Origin: Marinibaculum sp040216765
Lineage (GTDB): Bacteria; Pseudomonadota; Alphaproteobacteria; Ferrovibrionales; Ferrovibrionaceae
Assembly: GCA_040216765.1 (NCBI GenBank)
Contig: JAVJON010000037.1
Span: 229,633-293,632, forward strand
DNA: 64,000 bases
Direction of reading: 5' to 3'
Shown: in pieces, positions 35,155-41,857 of the stretch
Position numbering within the stretch: the stretch's first letter is position 1
Layout of the letters: every line of letters begins with the position of its first letter
Notes under the pieces: generated by a model
The model's input: only the letters and a program-made list of their open reading frames with translations
What the model was told of the DNA's origin: nothing
Databases searched by the model: none
Position numbers and translations under genes: made by a program

Positions 35155-35272
35155 GGCGCCGGTGCGGCGGGTGCCGTCGGATCCCGCCGCGCCATATTTC
35201 CGGCGGGGCCGTGCAACCGAAAGGGTCGTCAAGGGTTCGTCAGGTACGGATCAATTCACAGCGAGGTTCGCC

Positions 35273-35428
35273 ATGTTCCGCTACCTGACCATGACCCTGT
35301 TCGCATTGTTCCTGGCCACCGGCCTCGCAGCCTGCGGCGACACTTGGCAAGGCGCCAAGCAGGACACCAGCGAGAACCTGCAGGCCACCGGCCAGGCCAT
35401 CGAGAAGGCGGGCGAGAAGGTCAAGTAG
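35273..35428 (+). CDS. Entericidin-like small lipoprotein
   Basis: 51 residues. A signal sequence MFRYLTMTLFALFLATG is followed by the lipobox LAAC, with the lipidated Cys at residue 22, and then a small amphipathic helix GAKQDTSENLQATGQAIEKA. This matches entericidin A/B family peptides, stress-associated outer-membrane lipoproteins. The ATG at 35273 has GCGAGG upstream. A strong terminator follows 44 bp after the stop. Confidence 0.85.
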   Translation: MFRYLTMTLFALFLATGLAACGDTWQGAKQDTSENLQATGQAIEKAGEKVK

Positions 35429-35472
35429 GGACCGCGCGCCGTTCTGCGGCGCCATCCGCCCCATCCGCCCTG

Positions 35473-35510
35473 CGCCGGGCCCTGCCTTTCGGTAGGGCCC
35501 GGCGTCGTTT
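35473..35510. terminator. Bidirectional intrinsic terminator
   Basis: CGCCGGGCCCT (35473-35483) pairs perfectly with AGGGCCCGGCG (35494-35504); three further pairs surround a TTTC loop, and TCGTTT follows. It sits between the converging entericidin and GcrA genes and overlaps the gcrA stop region, so it can serve both. Confidence 0.8.
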
Positions 35511-35893
35511 CAGGCGGCGTTGGCCTTGCGTGCGACGGTTTCCTCGCTCGTCCAGCCGGTATAGGCGACAGAGCAATGACTGTCGCAGTAGGGCCGTCCG
35601 GCCAGGGCAGATTTGCCGCAGAAGCGGAAATCCGACGTCTTCGGATCGCCGATCGGCCATTGGCAGCGCTGCGATCCGCTGGACAGGATCGGTTGCGGCA
35701 GCGGGGCCGGGATCGGCGCCGCGGGCCGGGGCCGCCGGACGATCGGCGAGGTCCGCTTTTCGAGGCCGATACGGTGCGCCTTGCCGACGACGGCGTTGCG
35801 CGTCATGCCCAGATGCTTGCCGATCTGGGTGATCGACAGGCCCCGCGACCAGAGGGTCTTCAGTTCTTCGACAGTATCCGGCGTCCACGCCAT
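35510..35893 (-). CDS. gcrA: GcrA family cell-cycle transcription regulator
   Basis: 127 residues. The N-terminal helix-turn-helix starts MAWTPDTVEELKTLWSRGLS and contains IGKHLGMTRNAVVGKAHRIG, a Pro-rich linker follows, and the C-terminal part has QRCQWPIGDP, FCGK and YCDSHC, the sigma-binding cysteine/His region of GcrA. GcrA binds methylated GANTC sites with sigma70 and is confined to Alphaproteobacteria, which anchors the taxonomy of the window. This copy is shorter than Caulobacter GcrA (about 173 residues), so it may be a paralogue. Confidence 0.9.
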   Translation of the reverse strand: MAWTPDTVEELKTLWSRGLSITQIGKHLGMTRNAVVGKAHRIGLEKRTSPIVRRPRPAAPIPAPLPQPILSSGSQRCQWPIGDPKTSDFRFCGKSALAGRPYCDSHCSVAYTGWTSEETVARKANAA

Positions 35894-36095
35894 ATCTCGG
35901 CTCCCGCCCTGTGTTCATCACTACATGCAGTATGTGGCGACGCGGGCTCGGGGTCAATATCTAGCTTCCCCCCGGATGCGATTCGCTGCGCGGATCGCGG
36001 TTGCGCGCGGATCGCAGGCGCCGGCCATGCGGTTGCGCAGGTCTTTCGGTGGCTGGGAAGGGCGGCGGGACCGCGGCCGGGGGGCCGGCGGACGG

Positions 36096-37316
36096 TCAGC
36101 CGGCGACCGGCACCGTGTCGCTGCCGTTGCGGCCCAGGCCGCGCAGGAAGGAGCCGGTCACGGGCAGGTCGGCATGCTTGATGGTGTCCCGCTTCAACAG
36201 GTCCTTGGCGCTGCCGCGCAGGCTGCTGCGCGGTCCGGCCGGGCGGGCGGCGCGCTCGCCCGGGCCCGCTGCCGGAGCGGTCCTGCCCGGATCGCCCTTC
36301 GTGCCGCCGGCACCGAGCGCGCTCGGCTGGCCAACGGTCGGCAGGATGGCGGGCTTCAGGCTGGGCGGCGGCAACTCGTCCTGGCGCAGCAGCTCCACCA
36401 CCCGGCGCATGCGCTCCGACGGCTCGCCCGCGCCGCGGCGGCCGCGGTTGATCGACCGTTTCAGGATCGGGTCATGGCCCAGCACATAGTCCATCTCCGC
36501 CTTGAGGTAGATGGTCTCGCGGCTCAGGTCCCATTCGTCGACCAGGGCGACGATGTCATGGCGCACCGCCCCGGGCATGCGCGACAGGTTCTGCAGCAGC
36601 AGCAGTTTCACGATCGGGCGGATGTTCTTCGACCGCATCAGGGTGAGCGCCATCGAGCGGTAGACATCCGGCTTGATCCGGCTCTGCTCGCTGAGCTCGA
36701 AGAAGGCCTGCACGAAGGCGACGGCCTTCAGCTCGCCATCCAGCAGCTGGCGCAGGATCTGCTTCAACTGGCGGAAACAGTCGGCGCGCATGTCGTGGAT
36801 CTGCGCCTTGACCGCATCCGTCAGGGCGGAGACGGACTTGGAGGAGTAGCTCTTCTCCTCCGCATAATCGATGCAGTGCCGCACTTCGCTGTGGCGGGAT
36901 TCCGCGGCGATCTCGTGCATGATCTGCTGCACCAGATCGCGGGTCCCGGCGCGCGGCGCCAGGCGCGCCGCAGCGGCAAGCGACATGATGCTGGCGGGGT
37001 CGCGGGCGGCCATCACCGCCATGACCATGGAATCCTCGAAATTGCCGAAGCGCTGGTCCAGGTTCAGGAAGCGCTCCGGATCGATCATCCAGCTTTCATA
37101 GTCGGGGACACCGAGGGTGCGGCCGGACCGGTAGTTCTCGCGCAGGTCCAGCGCGAAGCGCAGGCCCAGGTCGCTGAGAGAGTCGCTGGTCTCGATCGCC
37201 GCGCCGAAATAGGCCCGGACGAGTTCGCGCGGCTGGCCCTCGATCTGGACCGAGAGCTGGGAGCGCAAATAAGCCACCCAGTCATGGTCGATGCCGTCAA
37301 GCGTGCCGCTGCCCAT
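36096..37316 (-). CDS. Helical protein of unknown function (406 aa)
   Basis: I do not recognise the family. It has no signal peptide or membrane segment. Residues 1-270 look like an all-helical, solenoid-like domain, for example DPASIMSLAAAARLAP and KPDVYRSMALTLMRSKNIRP. The region after about 295 is Pro/Gly-rich and low in complexity (PPPSLKPAILPTVGQP, GGTKGDPGRTAPAAGPG), probably disordered, and ends with a short conserved-looking tail. It is divergent from the PqiA-like gene. Codon use is that of the host. Confidence 0.7.
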   Translation of the reverse strand: MGSGTLDGIDHDWVAYLRSQLSVQIEGQPRELVRAYFGAAIETSDSLSDLGLRFALDLRENYRSGRTLGVPDYESWMIDPERFLNLDQRFGNFEDSMVMAVMAARDPASIMSLAAAARLAPRAGTRDLVQQIMHEIAAESRHSEVRHCIDYAEEKSYSSKSVSALTDAVKAQIHDMRADCFRQLKQILRQLLDGELKAVAFVQAFFELSEQSRIKPDVYRSMALTLMRSKNIRPIVKLLLLQNLSRMPGAVRHDIVALVDEWDLSRETIYLKAEMDYVLGHDPILKRSINRGRRGAGEPSERMRRVVELLRQDELPPPSLKPAILPTVGQPSALGAGGTKGDPGRTAPAAGPGERAARPAGPRSSLRGSAKDLLKRDTIKHADLPVTGSFLRGLGRNGSDTVPVAG

Positions 37317-37459
37317 GCCGGTTCCTCAGCAATCCGGTGGTCCGCCGATATTCTTCCTGCAGCAAACCACCCTATCCTGCCCAGGGATATAGGGATCCGG
37401 CAGCATTGCCAATCCCCGAGCCGGAGTTTGCCGCATATTTGTGAAGCAATGGTGACTTC

Positions 37460-38005
37460 TTGACACAGGACCGGAACGAGCTGTCCGGCGCGCCGTCCCT
37501 GCGCCTGCGCGCCAGGGGGCCCGACCGCCTGCTGCCCCTGGTCTGGGCAGGGACCCTGGCGCTGTTCGTGGCGGGCTGTGCCCTGCCGGCGATCTCGATC
37601 GAGGCCTGGTTCATCCGCACCGCCGACGTCTCGGTGACCCGCGCGGTGCTGGCCCTGTTCGACGAGGGGCATATCGGCCTGGCCCTGGTGATCGCGCTCT
37701 TCGCAGGCGCGGTGCCGCTGGCCAAGATGGTCGTTCTGGCCTGGCTGTGGCTGCATCCGGACCCGGCCGGGCCGGGCTTCCGGCGCGCGATGGGACTGAC
37801 CGCGCGCCTGGGAAAATGGGCCATGCTGGACGTCTTCGTGCTGGCCCTGGTGGTGTTTGCGGTGCAGAGCCAGGGCCTGGCCAGCGCCTTCGTGCTGCCC
37901 GGTGCCTATTGCTTCGCGGCGGCGGCTTTGCTCTCCATGATCGTCACCTACCGGCTGCAGGCGCTGGCGCGCCCGCTTGCCGCGACACCGAAGGGGGAGG
38001 GCTGA
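37460..38005 (+). CDS. Paraquat-inducible protein A (PqiA) domain protein
   Basis: 181 residues with four hydrophobic helices. The family motif LGKWAMLDVFVLALVVFAV is near 113-131, preceded by AVPLAKMVVLAWLW. Only one PqiA unit is present, against two in classical PqiA. The TTG at 37460 is the only plausible start; an in-frame ATG appears only after helix 2. PqiA-type proteins partner with MCE-domain proteins in lipid transport between membranes, but no MCE gene is here. It ends 5 bp before the acyl-CoA carboxylase gene. Confidence 0.82.
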   Translation: MTQDRNELSGAPSLRLRARGPDRLLPLVWAGTLALFVAGCALPAISIEAWFIRTADVSVTRAVLALFDEGHIGLALVIALFAGAVPLAKMVVLAWLWLHPDPAGPGFRRAMGLTARLGKWAMLDVFVLALVVFAVQSQGLASAFVLPGAYCFAAAALLSMIVTYRLQALARPLAATPKGEG

Positions 38006-38010
38006 GCGCC

Positions 38011-39570
38011 ATGGGCTGGGACAAGGCGATTGAGGAGATCGGGCGCCGCAGGGAACTGGCGCGCGGGCAGGGCGGGGCCGAAGCGGTGGCCCGGCAGCAC
38101 GAGAAGGGCCGGCTCACGATCCGCGAACGGATCGACGGGCTGCTGGACAAGGGCAGCTTCCGGGAACTGGGCCCGGCCGCCGGTGCGCCGGAACGCGACG
38201 CGGACGGCAATCTGACCGGCTACAGCCCGGCCAACTTCGTGCTGGGGATCGGCGATGTCGGCGGCCGGCCGGTCGCGGTCGGCGGCGAGGATTTCACCCT
38301 GCGCGGCGGCTCTCCCAATGTCGCGGGCCTGCGCAAGAGCGTCTATGCCGAGGACCTGGCCCTGCAGTACCGGATCCCCCTGGTGCGCCTGCACGAGGGC
38401 GGCGGCGGCTCGGTGACCGGCGCGCAGGGCAAGGCCTCCTCCGGCCCTACCACGGATCCGGTGTTCGCCACCCCGCGCTTCCAGTCCGTCGCCCGGGTGC
38501 TGGGCGCGGTGCCGGTAGCGGCCGCGGCGATGGGGCCGGTGGCGGGCCTGCCGGCCTCCCGCCTGGTCGCCTCGCATTTCTCGGTGATGGTCCGCGGCAC
38601 CGCCCAGGTCATGACGGCGGGCCCGGCGGTGGTCGGCCGCGCCCTGGGACAGGAGGTCGACAAGGAGGCGCTGGGCGGTGCCGCCCTGCATGAGAAAAGC
38701 GGCGTGGTCGACAATTTCGCGGCCGACGAGGCCGATGCCCTCGCCCAGATCCGCCGCTTCCTGGGCTATCTGCCGGCCAATGTCTGGGACCTGCCGCCGG
38801 TCCTGGCCTGCGACGACGATCCCGGGCGCCGCGACGATTTCCTTGCCACCGCCGTGCCGGAAAGCCGGCGGCGCGCCTTCGACATGCGCCGCATCGCCGC
38901 CGCCGTGGTGGACCGCGACAGCTTCTTCGAGATGGGACGGAGCTACGGCCCCGGCCAGATCACCGGCCTGGCGCGGTTGGACGGCCGGCCGGTCGGCCTG
39001 TTCGCCAACGATTGCCGCTACTATGCCGGGGCGATGACCGCGCAGGGCGCGCAGAAGGTGCGCCGCTTCATCGAGCTCTGCGAGACCTTCCACCTGCCGA
39101 TCGTGGCCCTGGTGGACGAGCCCGGCTTCATGATCGGGCTGGAGGCCGAGGCGGCCGGCACCATCCGCTATGGCACGGCCGCCGTCCTGGCCGCCGCCAA
39201 TTGCCGGGTGCCCTGGGCCTCGGTGATCGTGCGCAAGGTCTATGGCGTCGCCGGCGCCGCGCATTTCGGGCCGGGCGCCTTCGTGCTGTCCTGGCCGTCG
39301 GCCGAGACCGGCGCGCTGCCCCTGGAGGGCGGCGTGGCCGTGGCCTTCGGCCGCGAGATCGCCGCCGCCCCCGACCCCGAGGCCCGCCGCGCCGAACTGG
39401 AGGCCGCCTTCGCCGAACGGCTCTCGCCCTTCCCGCGGGCGGAGCAGTTCGCCGTGCACGACCTGATCGACCCGCGCGACACGCGGCCCCAGCTCTGCAG
39501 CTGGGTGCGGCTGCTGGAGCCGCAGCTGAAGGGCCTGCTGGGCCCGGCGGGATTCACCTACCGGCCGTAG
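38011..39570 (+). CDS. Acyl-CoA carboxylase, carboxyltransferase subunit
   Basis: 519 residues, ATG after GGGGGAGG. Both halves of the crotonase-type carboxyltransferase fold are present: LTIRERIDGLLDKGSFRELG and ARVLGAVPVAAAAMGPVAGL in the N half, and AGAMTAQGAQKVRRFIELC, ALVDEPGFMIGLEAEAAG and the acyl-binding MDxx-like end in the C half. It transfers carboxyl from biotin to an acyl-CoA such as propionyl-CoA. No biotin carboxylase lies next to it; the nearest is at 57048-59060. It is translationally close to the PqiA-like gene. Confidence 0.88.
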   Translation: MGWDKAIEEIGRRRELARGQGGAEAVARQHEKGRLTIRERIDGLLDKGSFRELGPAAGAPERDADGNLTGYSPANFVLGIGDVGGRPVAVGGEDFTLRGGSPNVAGLRKSVYAEDLALQYRIPLVRLHEGGGGSVTGAQGKASSGPTTDPVFATPRFQSVARVLGAVPVAAAAMGPVAGLPASRLVASHFSVMVRGTAQVMTAGPAVVGRALGQEVDKEALGGAALHEKSGVVDNFAADEADALAQIRRFLGYLPANVWDLPPVLACDDDPGRRDDFLATAVPESRRRAFDMRRIAAAVVDRDSFFEMGRSYGPGQITGLARLDGRPVGLFANDCRYYAGAMTAQGAQKVRRFIELCETFHLPIVALVDEPGFMIGLEAEAAGTIRYGTAAVLAAANCRVPWASVIVRKVYGVAGAAHFGPGAFVLSWPSAETGALPLEGGVAVAFGREIAAAPDPEARRAELEAAFAERLSPFPRAEQFAVHDLIDPRDTRPQLCSWVRLLEPQLKGLLGPAGFTYRP

Positions 39571-39595
39571 AATTTGACATGACGATATGCGCAGC

Positions 39596-39710
39596 GACGA
39601 TGCGATCGCCGTGCTGGCGCTCTGCGTCGGCGGCCTGTCACTGGCCCGTGCGGTGCCCGACCCGGCCCAGTCCGACCGCATCCTCGCCGCCTGCCGGCGA
39701 CCGGCCGGAA
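39596..39710 (+). pseudogene. C-terminal remnant of a TetR-family regulator
   Basis: The frame leading into the dehalogenase gene reads DDAIAVLALCVGGLSLARAV, then PDPAQSDRILAACRR. This is the typical last helix pair of TetR-family regulators (LVGALxLARAVxDPxLSDxIL). No N-terminal helix-turn-helix is present; the sequence before it is the end of the carboxylase gene. It looks like a deletion scar of a regulator once next to the dehalogenase. Confidence 0.65.
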
Positions 39711-39754
39711 GCCGCCGCCGGACCCTAGCCCTGCAACCTGGGAGACCGATTGCC

Positions 39755-40642
39755 ATGCCTCTCGACACCGCGCCCTTCGGGCCGAAGAAGTTCCTGGATG
39801 TGAAGGGCCGCCGGATGGCCTATGTCGAGGAGGGCGAGGGCGATGCCATCCTCTTCCAGCACGGCAACCCGACCTCGTCCTACCTGTGGCGCAACGTGAT
39901 GCCGCATTGCCGCGGCCTGGGCCGGCTGATCGCCTGCGACCTGATCGGCATGGGCGATTCCGACAGGCTGCCGGACTCCGGTCCGGAGCGCTACACCTAT
40001 GCGGAGCAGCGCGACCATCTGTTCGCCCTGTGGGACGCGCTGGGCCTGGGCGACCGCGTGGTGCTGGTGCTGCACGACTGGGGTTCGGCGCTGGGCTTCG
40101 ACTGGGCCAGCCGGCATCGCGACCGGGTGGCCGGCATCGCCTATATGGAAGCCATCGTGACCCCGGTGACTTGGGACGACTGGCCGGAGAATGCCCGCAA
40201 GGTGTTCCAGGGCTTCCGCTCGCCCGCCGGCGAGGAGATGGTGTTGCAGAAGAACATCTTCGTGGAACGGGTCCTGCCCGGCTCGGTGATCCGCCCGCTG
40301 GCCGAAGCGGAGATGGCCGAATACCGCCGGCCCTACCTTGAGGCGGGCGAGGGCCGCAGGCCGACCCTGACCTGGCCGCGGCAGATCCCCATCGAGGGCG
40401 CGCCGGCCGATGTCGTGCAGGTGGTGAAGGATTACAGCGCCTGGCTGGCCGGCAGCGCTGTCCCGAAGCTGTTCGTCAATGCCGATCCGGGCTCGATCCT
40501 CACCGGCCGGCCGCGCGAGGTGTGCCGCGCCTGGCCGAACCAGCAGGAGGTGACGGTCGCCGGCCGGCACTTCATCCAGGAGGATTCGCCCGACGAGATC
40601 GGCGCGGCCCTGGCCGGCTTCGTGCGCGGCCTGCGCGGCTGA
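39755..40642 (+). CDS. linB: Haloalkane dehalogenase, LinB-like
   Basis: 295 residues, alpha/beta hydrolase. The positions coincide with LinB numbering: Asn38 in QHGNPTSSYLWRN, nucleophile Asp108 and halide-binding Trp109 in LHDWGSALGFDWA, acid Glu132 in AYMEAIVTP, and base His272 in AGRHFIQEDSPDEIGAA. Many stretches (RLIACDLIGMGDSD, RRPTLTWPRQIPI) are almost word-for-word LinB. It hydrolyses carbon-halogen bonds to alcohol and halide in the cytoplasm or periplasm. The ATG at 39755 is chosen because the open frame before it encodes a TetR remnant. No other lin gene is visible. Confidence 0.92.
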   Translation: MPLDTAPFGPKKFLDVKGRRMAYVEEGEGDAILFQHGNPTSSYLWRNVMPHCRGLGRLIACDLIGMGDSDRLPDSGPERYTYAEQRDHLFALWDALGLGDRVVLVLHDWGSALGFDWASRHRDRVAGIAYMEAIVTPVTWDDWPENARKVFQGFRSPAGEEMVLQKNIFVERVLPGSVIRPLAEAEMAEYRRPYLEAGEGRRPTLTWPRQIPIEGAPADVVQVVKDYSAWLAGSAVPKLFVNADPGSILTGRPREVCRAWPNQQEVTVAGRHFIQEDSPDEIGAALAGFVRGLRG

Positions 40643-40658
40643 CCGCGGGGCGAAGGCG

Positions 40659-40949
40659 ATGCGCGCCTATCTGGTGCTGGATTTCGAGATCGTCGAGGCG
40701 GCGCCGTTCATGGACTATGCCCGGCAGATCCCGGCCCTCATCGAGCGCCATCGCGGCCGCTATGTCGTGCGCGGCGAACGGCCGGCGGTCGTGGAAGGCA
40801 GTTGGGCGCCCGACCGCATGGTCATCCTGGAGTTCGAGAGCCGGCAGCATGCCGAGGACTTCCTGGGCGACCCCGCGGCGCAGGAGCTGTTCGCCCTCCG
40901 CCATCGCAGCACCAGGAGCAACCTGGTGCTGGTGGATGGCTGCATCTGA
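40659..40949 (+). CDS. DUF1330 domain protein
   Basis: 96 residues, one ferredoxin-like DUF1330 domain. Features are AYLVLDFEIVEAAPFMDYAR, RGRYVVRGERPAVVEGSW and the helix ESRQHAEDFLGDPAAQEL. Function of the family is unknown. It starts 16 bp after the dehalogenase stop, so it is likely co-transcribed. The 262 bp after it (40950-41211) contain no gene that I can support. Confidence 0.88.
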   Translation: MRAYLVLDFEIVEAAPFMDYARQIPALIERHRGRYVVRGERPAVVEGSWAPDRMVILEFESRQHAEDFLGDPAAQELFALRHRSTRSNLVLVDGCI

Positions 40950-41211
40950 GGGCCGGTGCTGTTCTCCGGAACGGATACCCCGCGATTCGGGGTCACAACG
41001 CCTCGCACCCGACCGGGCCATCGTCGCTCGGGTCGGGTGGCACCTGCCGCCGCGCCTCCTCGACCGGGTCGTCCAGCCGGCAGGGTGGATCCCGTCGCCG
41101 GATGAGGGGGGCGCCGCATTCGATCTGCACGGCGATATCTCGCCCTTCGTCAGGAGCCAGGCCGTCGACCGCCAACTTCGGCAGCCCTACTGCGCGACAG
41201 ACGGACTGGCG

Positions 41212-41457
41212 TCAGGACAATGCATCCCCGTCCTCGGGCGGTGCGGCGCCGGCATTCTCCAGGAAGTCCAGGAAGTCCTCTCGCTTGCCCTCGGCGGCGA
41301 GCGTCCGGAAGAATGTTTCCGTTTCCAGGACGGAGAGCTTCTCGGCGACAGCCACGTTGATGAACCGGTTGAGACTGGTGCCCTCGGCTGCCGCCAGGCG
41401 TTCGGCGGCGACTTTGAGCGATGGCTGCAGTCTCAGCGCGTAGTTGGACTTGGTCAT
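41212..41457 (-). CDS. HicB/Arc-like ribbon-helix-helix antitoxin
   Basis: 81 residues from ATG 41457. The N-terminus YALRLQPSLKVAAERLAAAE and GTSLNRFINVAVAEKL is a ribbon-helix-helix DNA-binding fold common in antitoxins paired with PIN toxins. The C-terminal 35 residues would wrap the toxin. Its start overlaps the stop of the PIN-domain frame (ATGA), a typical toxin-antitoxin layout. The toxin seems decayed, so the antitoxin may be an orphan. Confidence 0.75.
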   Translation of the reverse strand: MTKSNYALRLQPSLKVAAERLAAAEGTSLNRFINVAVAEKLSVLETETFFRTLAAEGKREDFLDFLENAGAAPPEDGDALS

Positions 41458-41810
41458 TGGATTCTCCTCAAGGCCTCCTCCGGCTGAATCACGTCGATCC
41501 CGAACTGTCCCGCCGCCGCAAAGTGGCGGATCTTGAATGTAACGAGGCAATCGGCCCTACCGTTGATCGCTGTTTCGAGCACCCTTTCGTCGGCGACATC
41601 GGCAAGCTGTGGACGCCAGAGATAGTGAAGCCTCACGGGGTCGACGATACCAGCAAGATATCCGAGAAACGCAATGGCCTGCCCTTCGGTCAGGCGGAAC
41701 GCCACCAGATGCTCCGGCCGGGTCAGCACAGGTAGGGAACAACGTGGCTCTTGCCGCAGCGGCAGCTTTGCCATGATCGCCGTCGCGGTGCCAGAATGCC
41801 GGACTGCCAC
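41454..41810 (-). pseudogene. PIN-domain toxin, N-terminally truncated
   Basis: The last 75 residues match PIN-family toxins (COG1569 type): VLTRPEHLVAFRLTEGQAIA, VRLHYLWRPQLADVADERVL and ADCLVTFKIRHFAA, with two conserved acidic residues. The expected start, a strand ending in DTNV with the first catalytic Asp, is absent. The frame hits a TAA just upstream, and the preceding residues are unlike a PIN domain. The divergent hyuA gene begins 48 bp beyond, so the 5' end was probably lost in a rearrangement. Confidence 0.65.
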
Positions 41811-41857
41811 TGGCCAGCGCTCCAGGAGTTTTCCACTGATGACATCTTATCTTCCGC

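Noticed and set aside
40993..41175. A 60-residue minus-strand frame in the gap after the DUF1330 gene
   Set aside because: It has no ribosome-binding site, no family resemblance and low complexity. It might be a decayed gene end, but nothing supports it.
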